From assembly GCA_017508285.1 (NCBI GenBank), contig JAFVZG010000015.1, forward strand, positions 1 to 40,800: a stretch of DNA of 40,800 bases. The letters are read 5' to 3'. Of this stretch, positions 26,937 through 35,833 are shown one piece after another. Below the pieces are notes generated by a model. That model was not told the origin of the DNA. It saw only the letters and a list, made by a program, of their open reading frames with translations, and did not search any database. The translations under genes were made by a program, and so were the position numbers. This stretch comes from Lentisphaeria bacterium (GTDB taxonomy: Bacteria > Verrucomicrobiota > Lentisphaeria > Victivallales > Victivallaceae). Within the stretch, counting starts at the first letter, position 1. Every line of letters begins with the position of its first letter.

Positions 26937-28110
26937 TTTTTCCGGTTTCCCCCAAAAGAATCAAATCACGCATCATCATCGCCGCTCCGCGGGCGGTATC
27001 AGATGTTTTCAAAGTGGATATTTCGATTTTCAACTCCCTCACCGACTCCGGGAAACAGCGCAATTCCAACTCCCGGCGCAAAGATGAGGTAAGATATTCA
27101 CCGAGATCAGCAAATTCCCCGGAAATAACGATCATCTCCGGATTGAGCAGCATCACCGCCACGCTCAGTGCCTTCGCCAAATCACGGCACAACTGGTCGG
27201 CAATGATCCGCACTCCCCGATTGCGGGCGGCAAATTCAGAAAATTCCGCCATGGTGAACTTCTCCGGCAGACCGCCGAGGTCAACTCCGGCAATGCGGGA
27301 TTCGGTGATCCCCGCCCGCAACCCGGCAGGACTGGCGACCGCTTCAAGACAACCGCTGTTGCCGCATTGGCAGCGCGCTCCGCCGGGGCGGACAACGATG
27401 TGACCGATCTCCATGGAACGGCCGGAACTGCCGGTAAACAACTCTCCGTTTTTGACAAATCCGCCGCCGATACCGTCATCAGTGACCAGATTAAAGAGAC
27501 TTTCCGGTGGTTCAGGAAGACGCTGCAGATACTCCATCCGGGTCTTCACCATCGCTTCGGGCCACACCCGGGAGGGCAAGCCGGAGGCATTTTTCAACAT
27601 TCTGCCGGTCTCCAACTCCTGCCACGGCGGAATATTCACCGCCCGGATGGAGTAATTGCGTTCCACATCCACCAAACCGGGATCGGCAAAACCCAATCCT
27701 TTGACCAGATGCCAGCGGTCGGCCGACAGATCGCGCAAATGCTGGAGCACTTCCAATATCTCCCGCTTTACCGACAGCAGAGTCTGACGGGAACCGGCGG
27801 GGTGTTCCACCTCGTGAATAACTTCACCGGCGGCATTGATTATAACTCCGACACAGCCGGATAAACGCAGATCGACACCGACCACATGACAGCAATCCGG
27901 GGCGCAGCTCAACTCCGGAGCACGCCTTCCGGTTTTTCTGCCCCGTCTTTCCGGTTCTTCCACGATACCGAGAGCTTTCAACCCGTCGACCGCTTCAAAA
28001 ACGGTAGCAGCCCGGACTCCGGTCAGCGCGACCAATTCCGGGCGGGTTGCCCTGCCGTGAAGCAGAAGATGCTGCAGCAGAGCATGTTTCAATTCATTTC
28101 GGCGGCTCAT
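26917..28110 (-). CDS. ROK-family transcriptional regulator with N-terminal HTH
   Basis: A 397-residue protein. Residues about 10-60 form a winged-helix DNA-binding domain (RATRPELVALTGVRAATVFEAVDGL). The rest is an ROK sugar-kinase fold with DDGIGGGFVKNGELF and the zinc-binding cluster ARCQCGNSGCLEAVAS, which keeps the CxCGxxGCxE pattern. Such regulators bind sugars or sugar phosphates and repress sugar-uptake or catabolic genes (NagC/XylR class). The phosphate-binding loop here reads VGVDLRLSGCVGV, without the DxGxT of true kinases, so it is probably a regulator. The ATG overlaps the dapB stop (ATGA). Confidence 0.85.
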   Translation of the reverse strand: MSRRNELKHALLQHLLLHGRATRPELVALTGVRAATVFEAVDGLKALGIVEEPERRGRKTGRRAPELSCAPDCCHVVGVDLRLSGCVGVIINAAGEVIHEVEHPAGSRQTLLSVKREILEVLQHLRDLSADRWHLVKGLGFADPGLVDVERNYSIRAVNIPPWQELETGRMLKNASGLPSRVWPEAMVKTRMEYLQRLPEPPESLFNLVTDDGIGGGFVKNGELFTGSSGRSMEIGHIVVRPGGARCQCGNSGCLEAVASPAGLRAGITESRIAGVDLGGLPEKFTMAEFSEFAARNRGVRIIADQLCRDLAKALSVAVMLLNPEMIVISGEFADLGEYLTSSLRRELELRCFPESVRELKIEISTLKTSDTARGAAMMMRDLILLGETGKNENRCR

Positions 28111-28919
28111 TTCAGTTTCAGCACATCCTGCATATCATAAAGACCGGCGGAAGCTCCGAGCAGGAACTCCACTGCCAGCAGTGCCCCTCTGGCAAACATA
28201 TCACGGCTGGATGCCCGGTGAGACAATTCAAGGCGTTCACCTTCGGCAGAGAAGATCACCGTGTGATCTCCCACCACATCGCCGCCGCGCAAAGCATGCA
28301 TCCCGATCTCCTCTGCAGGACGGCGGCCGACCATACCGGAGCGGCCATTTCTGACCGCCTGATCGTAACTCCACTGTCTGGCTTCGCAGACAACTTCTCC
28401 GAGCCGGACAGCGGTACCGCTGGGGGCATCCAACTTCTTATTATGGTGCATTTCCACGATTTCAACATTGTAATCGATCCCGAGAAAAGCGGCGGCATCT
28501 TTGACCAGTTTGAAAAGCAGATTGACTCCGACACTCATGTTGTTGGCAGCAACGATCCTGCCGTTTTCCTCATCAGCGAGCCGTTTCAATTCCGCCCGGT
28601 CACCGGCACTCAAAGCAGTGGTGCCGATCACCATTGCGCAATTTGCCCTGACCGCCATCTGCGCAGCTTCAATGACCCCGCCGGTGGCAAAATCGATGAC
28701 CGCTTCAGCTTTTCCGGAAGCGAGGATCTGCTCAAGAGAATCACTGATTTTCACTCCGCATTCTCCGCAGCCGGCAACCAGACCGGCATCCTGACCGATA
28801 AAAGGGGAACCGGCAAATTCCACGGCTCCGACCAGATCCAACTCTCCGGAAGCAATCAAATTTGCCACCAGACGGCATCCCATTCTGCCTGCCGCACCGA
28901 CAACAACAACTCCGTGCAT
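28107..28919 (-). CDS. dapB: 4-hydroxy-tetrahydrodipicolinate reductase
   Basis: A 270-residue enzyme reducing dihydrodipicolinate-type intermediates in the lysine and diaminopimelate pathway, needed for peptidoglycan crosslinks in Gram-negative bacteria. The nucleotide-binding GAAGRMGCRL is at residues 8-17, and the substrate motif HHNKKLDAPSGTA is near 152-164, both intact. A good promoter is found 57-85 bases upstream. It heads the dapB-ROK-pdxB-MFS set, and its stop overlaps the ROK start. Confidence 0.96.
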   Translation of the reverse strand: MHGVVVVGAAGRMGCRLVANLIASGELDLVGAVEFAGSPFIGQDAGLVAGCGECGVKISDSLEQILASGKAEAVIDFATGGVIEAAQMAVRANCAMVIGTTALSAGDRAELKRLADEENGRIVAANNMSVGVNLLFKLVKDAAAFLGIDYNVEIVEMHHNKKLDAPSGTAVRLGEVVCEARQWSYDQAVRNGRSGMVGRRPAEEIGMHALRGGDVVGDHTVIFSAEGERLELSHRASSRDMFARGALLAVEFLLGASAGLYDMQDVLKLK

Positions 28920-28975
28920 AACCCAAAACCTTTCTCTTTATCCGATTCTTACAATAATTCCAGGTACTCATACTT

Positions 28976-29004
28976 AATATAGCCAGAAACTCTCTGCAAT
29001 TCAA
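28976..29004 (-). promoter_or_regulatory. Candidate sigma-70 promoter of dapB
   Basis: Read on the minus strand, TTGAAT (29004-28999) and TATATT (28981-28976) are 17 bases apart. It is back-to-back with the lptF/G promoter; the two -35 elements are 10 bases apart. Confidence 0.6.
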
Positions 29005-29014
29005 GCGGATTTGC

Positions 29015-29043
29015 TTGAAAAAACCGTTTACCGGTGCTATGGT
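29015..29043 (+). promoter_or_regulatory. Candidate sigma-70 promoter of the LptF/G operon
   Basis: TTGAAA (29015-29020) and TATGGT (29038-29043) are 17 bases apart. Transcription would start near 29050, leaving about 30 bases before the ATG at 29080. This rules out the longer frame beginning at 29011. Confidence 0.55.
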
Positions 29044-29079
29044 ATACAGAATTTAATTCAGCAGGAGAAAATAGAAGTC

Positions 29080-30186
29080 ATGCGTTGTTTGAATTGGTAT
29101 GTGACAAAATCGTTTCTGATAACCTTCGGGATGGCTATTCTGGTACTGACCTTTGCCATGACCGGAGCAAATATGATAAAAATTCTGGAATTCGTATCCC
29201 GTGGCATCCCGCTGTCGGTATTCGGCAAATATATGCTCTACATCCTGCCCCGTGTTCTGACCTTTACGGTGCCGTGGGCGGTAATGGTGTCGGTAGTGCT
29301 GATATTCGGCAGAATGTCGGCTGACAATGAGATCACCGCCATGCGCGCCTGCGGAGTAAGCATCATACAAATCATCAGCCCGATACTGATGATGACTTTT
29401 CTGATGACGGCGTTGTGCCTCTATTTGCAGGTGGAGATCGGGCCGCCATTATTGTGGAAATCCCGCAGTATGCTCAGCAATGAAGCCGCTCAGCGGCCGA
29501 TGGCTCTTTTTGAACCGGGCAATCCCTTCAGTTACCGCGAAGGCAATACCAATATCGTGATATCTGTCGATGACCGGCCGGGAGACAGTGAACTGCGCGG
29601 AGTGCTTTTCTGTAAAACCGATAAAGACGGCAATATCCTGCAGGAGATCAACGCCTCAAGAGGTACGATCCGGGCAGATCAGGATGCCATGGTGCTCCAC
29701 TTCACCCTTTACGATTGCATGTTCACCGACCGCACGGAGGAATCCAAAAGCGGTATTTCCCGCGGATATTCGGAAACCTTCTCCTTTGAATTCAACTACG
29801 GCAAACAGATCAATGCTGAGAAGATCAGCGAAAGGGCAAAATATATGCCTCTGACAGAACTTATGGGAGAGATCCGCCGGACAAAACTGCAGAATCAAAG
29901 CACCACCAATCTGGAAATAGAGTTGAATAAACGCATCGCCTTTGCCCTTTCACCCATCGCATTTCTGCTGCTGGGCATGCCGCTGGCGATAAAAACAAGC
30001 CGCCGGGAAACCTCTATCGGACTTTTTATCAGCGTTATTCTGGCGGCAGTCTACTTTTTCAGCATCATCCTCTTTGAATCTCTGGATAAATTCACCTGGC
30101 TCTACCCCCAGTATCTGCTCTGGATCCCCAACATCGTCTTTCAGCTGCTCGGCGGCATTATGACCTACCGGATATCCCAGAGGTGA
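29080..30186 (+). CDS. LptF/LptG-family lipopolysaccharide export permease
   Basis: A 368-residue permease. Three N-terminal hydrophobic segments (about 13-35, 55-80, 100-120) and three C-terminal ones (about 275-365) flank a periplasmic region of about 150 residues, the YjgP/YjgQ layout. Family members form the inner-membrane LptB2FG transporter that extracts LPS. The N-terminus MRCLNWYVTKSFLITFG and the SADNEITAMRACGVS segment fit. Whether it is LptF or LptG cannot be told from this copy alone; the partner is not in the window. GGAG precedes the ATG, and the promoter is upstream. An ABC solute-binding protein follows after 3 bases. Confidence 0.85.
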   Translation: MRCLNWYVTKSFLITFGMAILVLTFAMTGANMIKILEFVSRGIPLSVFGKYMLYILPRVLTFTVPWAVMVSVVLIFGRMSADNEITAMRACGVSIIQIISPILMMTFLMTALCLYLQVEIGPPLLWKSRSMLSNEAAQRPMALFEPGNPFSYREGNTNIVISVDDRPGDSELRGVLFCKTDKDGNILQEINASRGTIRADQDAMVLHFTLYDCMFTDRTEESKSGISRGYSETFSFEFNYGKQINAEKISERAKYMPLTELMGEIRRTKLQNQSTTNLEIELNKRIAFALSPIAFLLLGMPLAIKTSRRETSIGLFISVILAAVYFFSIILFESLDKFTWLYPQYLLWIPNIVFQLLGGIMTYRISQR

Positions 30187-30189
30187 ATC

Positions 30190-31983
30190 ATGCGGAAGAT
30201 CCCGGCTCTGCTCAACACATTTTTACTGTTGGCAGTATGCTTTTTGCTCTATTGCCTGACTGTCAGTTTTGACCGTTCCCGTCAGGCAAGTCTGCTGCTT
30301 GCCGAAAAAATTTCCTCATCAGCTTCCGCCGCCGTCTCAACGGAAATTCATCAGCGGGATGGGGATTTTGCCAACCGGGAATATTTTGTCAAAGATGCAC
30401 CGGATCAGGGGAAACTGGTATCGATCATCGCCTCAGACCCGCCGGGATTGAATCCGCTGATCTTCAATGAAGCATCGGCGGCAGAGATCTTTGCACTGTG
30501 TTCACTCTCCCTTGCCGAAAGAGACTGGCAGCACCCGGAAAAGTTCCGCCCGCAGCTGGCAGAGAGTTTCACCATCTCCCCCGACCGCAAAAGTTATCAT
30601 ATAAAATTGCGCAAAGGTGTCATGTGGCAGCCATTCACCGACCCGGTGACCGGCAAAACTCATCCGGCAAAAGAGGTCACTGCCAGCGATATAAAATTCA
30701 CGGTCGATATCATCCGTGACCCCAAAGTAAATTGTGCGCCGCAGAAAGTTTATTACGCTGATCTGCAGGAAGTAAAAGTCATCAATGATCACGAATTGAC
30801 CATCACTTGGGCTAAAGAGTTTTACGGTTCGATCGCCGCCACGCTTGGTCTTTTCCCCATGCCGCGCCACTTCTATGCGCCGGATGGCGATTTTGACGGG
30901 GAAAAATTCAACAATGACCACAAACGCAACCGGATGATCGTCAGCTGCGGGCCGTACATATTCCGCAGCTGGGAGAGTTCCAGAAGGATCCGTCTGGAAC
31001 GCAATCCGGCGTACCTCGGCAATGATTTCGGGGCAAAACCTCCCGTAAAAGAGCGTATTTTCGAGATCATAAAACTGCCCAACACCCGATTTCAGGCGTT
31101 GCTGGCAGGCAGGATAAATATGCTGAGCCTCACCGCAGAACAGTGGATGACCCGCACCGGCATTCAAGAATTCACCTCCGGAAAGTTGAAAAAATTGCGC
31201 TATCCCGACTGCAACGGTTACAGTTACATCGGTTACAATCACAAAATCCCCTGTTTCAGCGACGGTACCACCCGCCGGGCATTGACCATGCTGGTCAACC
31301 GGCAGAAAATACTTGATCAACTGCTCTACGGATGCGCCACCATCGCCAAAGGTGCGATCATTCCGGATTCAGCGTACTCCGCCCCGGATCTCAAACCGCA
31401 TCCATTTGATCCGGAAAAAGCCGGACAGCTTTTAAAAGAAGCCGGCTGGGCAGACCGTGACGGCAACGGTATCCTGGAAAGAGACGGCAGAGAATTCTCC
31501 TTTACCATGCTGCAGATATCCGGCAGTACCATGCAGCAGCGTGCCATGCTCATCATCAAAGAGGATTTTGCCAAAGCCGGTATTGATATGAAATTGCAGA
31601 ATGTGGAGTGGAGTGTACTTCTGGAAAAACTGAAAAAGCAGGAGTTTGAAAGCTGTATGCTCGGCTGGCGCAACAGTATCGAGCCGGATCTGTATCAGAT
31701 TTTCCACTCCAGCCAGAGTATGATCGGCGGAGACAACTTCATCTCTTTCAAAAACGCCCGGCTGGATGAGTTGATCGAAGCGATGCGTAAAGAGTTTGAT
31801 ATGGAAAAAAGGATCGCTATTGCCAGAGAGATGGAGTTGATAATCCACCATGAACAACCCTACACCTTCCTCTTCTGCAATGATGCGCTCTGGGCGATGG
31901 ATTCAGCGTTGCAGAATATCCGGCTTTTCCCCAATAATATCCATCCGTTGAGTTTCTATTGCGCTCCGGAGGAGATCAAATGA
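30190..31983 (+). CDS. ABC transporter solute-binding protein, family 5 (peptide type)
   Basis: A 597-residue protein with one N-terminal hydrophobic segment (about 8-26) that may be a signal anchor, as no lipobox is visible. The SBP_bac_5 pattern is clear: a segment like SDPPGLNPLIFNEASAAEIFALCSLSLAERD, then RPQLAESFTISPDRKSYHIKLRKGVMW, and VTASDIKFTVDIIRD. This family (OppA, DppA, NikA) binds peptides, nickel or other ligands outside the inner membrane. No permease or ATPase genes are adjacent, so the transporter partner is elsewhere or the protein acts alone. It follows the LptF/G permease by 3 bases and overlaps ung by 4. Confidence 0.85.
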   Translation: MRKIPALLNTFLLLAVCFLLYCLTVSFDRSRQASLLLAEKISSSASAAVSTEIHQRDGDFANREYFVKDAPDQGKLVSIIASDPPGLNPLIFNEASAAEIFALCSLSLAERDWQHPEKFRPQLAESFTISPDRKSYHIKLRKGVMWQPFTDPVTGKTHPAKEVTASDIKFTVDIIRDPKVNCAPQKVYYADLQEVKVINDHELTITWAKEFYGSIAATLGLFPMPRHFYAPDGDFDGEKFNNDHKRNRMIVSCGPYIFRSWESSRRIRLERNPAYLGNDFGAKPPVKERIFEIIKLPNTRFQALLAGRINMLSLTAEQWMTRTGIQEFTSGKLKKLRYPDCNGYSYIGYNHKIPCFSDGTTRRALTMLVNRQKILDQLLYGCATIAKGAIIPDSAYSAPDLKPHPFDPEKAGQLLKEAGWADRDGNGILERDGREFSFTMLQISGSTMQQRAMLIIKEDFAKAGIDMKLQNVEWSVLLEKLKKQEFESCMLGWRNSIEPDLYQIFHSSQSMIGGDNFISFKNARLDELIEAMRKEFDMEKRIAIAREMELIIHHEQPYTFLFCNDALWAMDSALQNIRLFPNNIHPLSFYCAPEEIK

Positions 31984-32630
31984 GTGCACTTCTTCCGGAA
32001 AATTGGCAGAAATTTCTCAACGACGCCGGTTTTGACAATGCCCTCTGGGAATTGCCTCTGGCAAAAGCCGATGCCAGACGGAGTTTGACGCAGGTATTCC
32101 CTCCGGAAAACAAGATATTCAATGCCTTTGCCCTGACTCCGCCGGAAAAGGTGCGGGTGGTAATTCTCGGTCAAGACCCCTACCACGGTGACGGACAGGC
32201 CGAAGGGCTGGCGTTTTCGGTTCCCGAAGGCATACCGCTGCCGCCGTCTCTGCGCAATATTTTCAAAGAGTTTGAGAGTGATCTTCAAATCCCCGCCCCC
32301 GCTTCCGGGCATCTCGGTAACTGGGCAAAAAAAGGGGTTCTGCTGATCAATGCCGTACTCTCGGTCGATGCCCATTGCCCCGGAAGTCACGCCGACTTCG
32401 GCTGGGAAAGATTCACCGACAGTGTAATTGCCGCCCTGGATAAAGAAAAATCCGGACTGGTCTTTATTCTCTGGGGTTCATTTGCCCGTAAAAAAGCGGC
32501 ATTGATCGACCGGAAAAAGCATACGCTCATAGAAAATGCCCACCCCTCGCCATTATCTGCCTACCGGGGATTTTTCGGCAGCAAACCATTTTCAGCAGTA
32601 AAAAATGCCCTGCCGGGATGGGAGTGGTGA
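31980..32630 (+). CDS. ung: Uracil-DNA glycosylase (family 1)
   Basis: A 216-residue enzyme that removes uracil from DNA. The water-activating loop LGQDPYHGDGQAEGLAFSVP carries catalytic D66, and the DNA-intercalating loop HPSPLSAYRGFFG has H188, both intact. The LLINAVLSV and HADFGWE segments also match the family. The start overlaps the stop of the solute-binding gene (ATGA) with GGAGG upstream, so it is coupled. The stop codon is 3 bases from that of the convergent thioredoxin-like gene. Confidence 0.97.
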   Translation: MSALLPENWQKFLNDAGFDNALWELPLAKADARRSLTQVFPPENKIFNAFALTPPEKVRVVILGQDPYHGDGQAEGLAFSVPEGIPLPPSLRNIFKEFESDLQIPAPASGHLGNWAKKGVLLINAVLSVDAHCPGSHADFGWERFTDSVIAALDKEKSGLVFILWGSFARKKAALIDRKKHTLIENAHPSPLSAYRGFFGSKPFSAVKNALPGWEW

Positions 32631-32633
32631 TAT

Positions 32634-32963
32634 TTATTCTTCACCGGCCGGGGCAACCAGATTGAGAAGTTCTTTTTCTCCGGCGACACCGACGATCCTG
32701 CCGACCTCTTCACCGTCGCGGAATACGACCAGCGTAGGGATCATATCCACTTCAAATTTAGCAGCGATCACCGGGGCTTCATCCACATCGACCTTAGTTA
32801 TTTTCACCTCTTCCGGAAAGCGATCCTGATCTGCCAGCGCACTTAAGACATCCCATTGTTTATGGCACGGCCCATGCCACTGGGCAAAAAAATCCACCAG
32901 CACCACACCGTTACGCACTGCCACAGGAAAAGCTGCCGCAGTAAGTTTTTCTATTTTCTGCAT
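32634..32963 (-). CDS. Thioredoxin-like protein, active site WHGPC
   Basis: A 109-residue protein of thioredoxin length and pattern: FFAQWHGPCHKQ at residues 25-36, then KVDVDE, the cis-proline segment MIPTLVVFRDGEEV, and a C-terminal helix. The first active-site cysteine is His30 (codon CAT), leaving only Cys33. A protein with one cysteine cannot perform the usual dithiol reduction, so it may be a monothiol, chaperone or regulatory form. The start has GAGGAGA upstream and a promoter candidate. It is transcribed alone on the minus strand and converges with ung. Confidence 0.88.
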   Translation of the reverse strand: MQKIEKLTAAAFPVAVRNGVVLVDFFAQWHGPCHKQWDVLSALADQDRFPEEVKITKVDVDEAPVIAAKFEVDMIPTLVVFRDGEEVGRIVGVAGEKELLNLVAPAGEE

Positions 32964-33002
32964 AAATTTTTCTCCTCTGCAATCACTTGATCTGTTACAA
33001 TC

Positions 33003-33030
33003 AATATAAGCGTTTGCCGGAAAAAAACAA
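33003..33030 (-). promoter_or_regulatory. Candidate promoter of the thioredoxin-like gene
   Basis: On the minus strand TTGTTT (33030-33025) and TATATT (33008-33003) are 16 bases apart, about 40 bases before the start codon. The -10 is good and the -35 moderate. Confidence 0.4.
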
Positions 33031-33035
33031 GCAGT

Positions 33036-33938
33036 TTACGGCAGAGACAATCCGATCACTGCCAATATGCACAGCACCAGAGCCAGCCACTGGATAAAAG
33101 AGTGCTTCTCTCTCAACACGATCAGTGAGTAAAGATCAAAGACCAGCAGACAGGATGAAACCATCAGCGGATAAGCGACCGCTCCGGCAGATGCCCGGGA
33201 GAGAGCATCCATGCCCGGATAAAGAAAAAAGTAGTTGGTGACGATATCTATGCCTTCAAGGATCAGGCAATATTTCCAGACAGTCAGACTTTTGGCACCG
33301 GCAACAATCTCCCTGTCGAAACGGGATATCGAACCGAGATTGCAGGTAAACGCACCCAGAATAAATCCGCAAGCCAGTGCCGCCGTGCGCCAGATGCTCG
33401 ATACACTTTCTGCTTCACTGAAGTAGGAGGGAAAATTGCTCGCCGACTGACTGATCCCGGTCATCAGAAACGCCAGCAATGCCAAAGTGACCCATTTGCC
33501 AGCGGCCCTGCCCTGAGAGATGCCGGATAGCGCAATGGATGCCAATGCCAGAAGCAAAGCTGCCGCACGCACCCAGGTCAGCGGAACTCCGAAAAAGATT
33601 ATCCCCATGAAAAATGGGAAAATGAATCCGGATTGCACGATGCTCCAAACTATGCCGTTATGCCCCTTTTGCATGGCTCTTGACATCAACTCCAGCTGCC
33701 AGAAGTTGAAAAGTCCTGAAACGATCTGCGACCCGAATGCGATCAACAGGCCATTTGCCGAAGCCTGCGGAAATCCCTGAAAAAATCCGCACACCAGACT
33801 GACCAGCAGTGCCGACAGCAAAGTCCAGAAGATCAGCACCGAAATATTCACCGCTTCTTTCGGGGCTTTGCCCATTACGCCGCCGAAAATAGTCCAGCTG
33901 GCACCGACAATGATCATCGCTGCAATACCGAATGTCAT
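33036..33938 (-). CDS. EamA/DMT-like 10-TM transporter
   Basis: A 300-residue hydrophobic protein with about ten membrane segments in two similar halves of five, as in drug/metabolite transporters. The closing segments YPLMVSSCLLVFDLYSLIVLRE and QWLALVLCILAVIGLSL fit the family's end. Substrate unknown; the neighbouring alpha-galactosidase suggests a sugar or sugar derivative, but this is inference. The ATG at 33938 follows GGAGAG; the longer frame, which extends into the neighbouring gene, is unsupported. It begins 28 bases after the alpha-galactosidase stop, so the two are probably one unit. Confidence 0.7.
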   Translation of the reverse strand: MTFGIAAMIIVGASWTIFGGVMGKAPKEAVNISVLIFWTLLSALLVSLVCGFFQGFPQASANGLLIAFGSQIVSGLFNFWQLELMSRAMQKGHNGIVWSIVQSGFIFPFFMGIIFFGVPLTWVRAAALLLALASIALSGISQGRAAGKWVTLALLAFLMTGISQSASNFPSYFSEAESVSSIWRTAALACGFILGAFTCNLGSISRFDREIVAGAKSLTVWKYCLILEGIDIVTNYFFLYPGMDALSRASAGAVAYPLMVSSCLLVFDLYSLIVLREKHSFIQWLALVLCILAVIGLSLP

Positions 33939-33966
33939 TGTTTTTTCTCTCCGTAACTTACTGTAT

Positions 33967-35592
33967 TCAGAGCAAAAATTCCACTCTGCCGCCGGAAGGG
34001 ACTTGGTTCCCGGCACACTGATTGCCGGCAGCATCAAAGATGCTTCCTGAAGCAGTGAATTCTCTGGCACTCATATTCAATACCGCGACCTTGCCGCAGC
34101 AATCACTCAATGCATCTTCCAATGCTCCAGTGTCACTGATTATGACCACGCATTCATCACCACCGTCACAGCACTTTACTGCCGCAGGGAAACCATTACG
34201 CAGATCCATACTCCAATGCCCGAAATTGAGCGTTTTGCGGTGGGCTGTATAAAAGCCGATATAGTTTTTCACCACCTCTTTATGCTCTTTTGAAATATTG
34301 CGCAACTCCATTGAGAGCATCGGCACGCCAGCCAGAGAAGCGATCATGTGGCGGCCGACCGCCGTGACCGGTTCATCGGGATTGAAGTAGACCGGATCAG
34401 CGTGCACCGGGATGCAGTCGCCCAGAATCATACGCAGCTGCACACACCGGGAGAAATTATCCATATAATCAAACGGCACATCACCGGCGCGGAACGCCGT
34501 TGCCAAAGAAGCATTAACCAAAGTGGCATACCCCTGCCGGAATTCGATCAGAGCCGACGGTTTAAGCTCTCTTACCCGACCGATAAGTTTTTCCATATAC
34601 TTTTTCACCGCCCGGCAATGCGGATGATCGGGATCGGGGATTACGGCATCGACAAAGTCGATTTTCAATCCGTCAAGAGCCATTTGACGGAATATATCGC
34701 AAATACTTGCCAGCGTTTTTCCGGCGGCAGCGGCATCTTCCGGGTCAAAAACTCTCTGCCCCTCGTGCAATTCAGTAAGATATTTGCTTACACTCTTATC
34801 CAATTCACTGCGGCGGCCGGAAAAAAACGGTGCGACCCAGAACATATAGTTCAATCCGAGTTCCTGTGCTTTGCGCACGGTATTTTTCATTTCCGGCAAT
34901 TTTTCTTCCGACCACTGCCAGTCACCGATATCCCGGTACCAATCCGGCAGAGTTTGCGGCGTCACCCGCTTGTTTTCACTGAAACACCAGCCGTCATCCA
35001 CAATGAATGTGCCGAATCCCAGACGGCGGGCTTCAACGGCATTTTCCTGCAGATACTCATCGGTGATCGCCGCATGGACAGCATACCATGAACAATACAC
35101 CGCCTCCCACGCTCCGGCAGGATACTCCGGGATCACCGGCAGCACCATATCCCGGTAACTTTGCAGAACTTCAGACGCCTCCCGGCGCGAGTCGTCAAAA
35201 AACACCTCAAACGGTTCAGTTTCCGGCGAAATGGCGATCGTGAAACTGACCTCAAAGACGCAAAGTTCCTGATTCATCTTGCTGGTGATCCGGCAATCAT
35301 CGATGCCATTGGTCAGACCGATGGCGTAATTCGCCTTTGAATTCTGATCCAGAAAGAGCAGAACCGGCATGGAATAACTGGCTCCGGAAACAAATTCAAC
35401 ATTCCAGAACAACTTCATTCTGGTAATAGCAGAGTGGGCAGGATACCAGATCCCGGTGATTTCCACAATGGGGATCATCGCACTTATTTTCAGTTGACCG
35501 TCGCTTTTTTCAAGGATCTCCTGCGAAATTTTATGATCGGCGCAGTTCAGTATTTCCCCCTGACGATTACGGATGATAATGTCAATACCCAC
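33967..35592 (-). CDS. GH36-type alpha-galactosidase, cytosolic
   Basis: A 541-residue protein without a signal peptide, matching clan GH-D glycosidases. An N-terminal beta-rich domain (1-150) is followed by a TIM barrel with GFGTFIVDDGW (192-202), DGLKIDFVDAV (307-317; nucleophile D312), and FRAGDVPFDY (367-376; likely acid/base D371). A C-terminal region has DMDN..CVQLRM and a beta-rich end. GH36 enzymes release terminal alpha-linked galactose, giving free galactose in the cytosol. The GTG start has AAGGA about 10 bases upstream. Its 5' end lies just past the remnant of the tandem LamG/hydrolase family. Confidence 0.78.
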   Translation of the reverse strand: MGIDIIIRNRQGEILNCADHKISQEILEKSDGQLKISAMIPIVEITGIWYPAHSAITRMKLFWNVEFVSGASYSMPVLLFLDQNSKANYAIGLTNGIDDCRITSKMNQELCVFEVSFTIAISPETEPFEVFFDDSRREASEVLQSYRDMVLPVIPEYPAGAWEAVYCSWYAVHAAITDEYLQENAVEARRLGFGTFIVDDGWCFSENKRVTPQTLPDWYRDIGDWQWSEEKLPEMKNTVRKAQELGLNYMFWVAPFFSGRRSELDKSVSKYLTELHEGQRVFDPEDAAAAGKTLASICDIFRQMALDGLKIDFVDAVIPDPDHPHCRAVKKYMEKLIGRVRELKPSALIEFRQGYATLVNASLATAFRAGDVPFDYMDNFSRCVQLRMILGDCIPVHADPVYFNPDEPVTAVGRHMIASLAGVPMLSMELRNISKEHKEVVKNYIGFYTAHRKTLNFGHWSMDLRNGFPAAVKCCDGGDECVVIISDTGALEDALSDCCGKVAVLNMSAREFTASGSIFDAAGNQCAGNQVPSGGRVEFLL

Positions 35593-35622
35593 AAAAACAC
35601 AGTCCTTATGTAAAATATTATT

Positions 35623-35833
35623 TTAGTATATCTGAACAAAAAACTCACCATCTCCGGGAGCGGAGGTCACTGTCAGCCGATGCCCTTTCTGCAGATAACT
35701 CTCACGGTAAATATAGCATTACATTTCCGGTTATTCAAATTGGATTTACCATCAAAGGTCAAAGTTGCAGTTACCGGCTTATCTGAATCATCCGGCACCG
35801 CCGCCGGAACATTGCCGTCACCGGTGCAAACCG
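35623..35833 (-). pseudogene. Frameshifted C-terminal remnant of the LamG-hydrolase paralogue
   Basis: Read on the minus strand this stretch reproduces the last 60 or so codons of the complete 1286-residue paralogue. One frame gives DSDKPVTATLTFDGKSNLNN and CNAIFT, matching DSDKPVTVTLTFDGKFNLNN and CNAIFT. A one-base deletion near 35703 then shifts it, and the next frame ends as LTVTSAPGDGEFFVQIY before TAA at 35623-35625, matching LTV-type end residues of the parent. The LamG-only gene upstream runs into this remnant out of frame and stops at TGA. Confidence 0.85.

Noticed and set aside
29011..29079. Longer N-terminus for the LptF/G permease
   Set aside because: The upstream start would lie within the -35 region of the predicted promoter, before any transcript begins; the ATG at 29080 has its own ribosome site.
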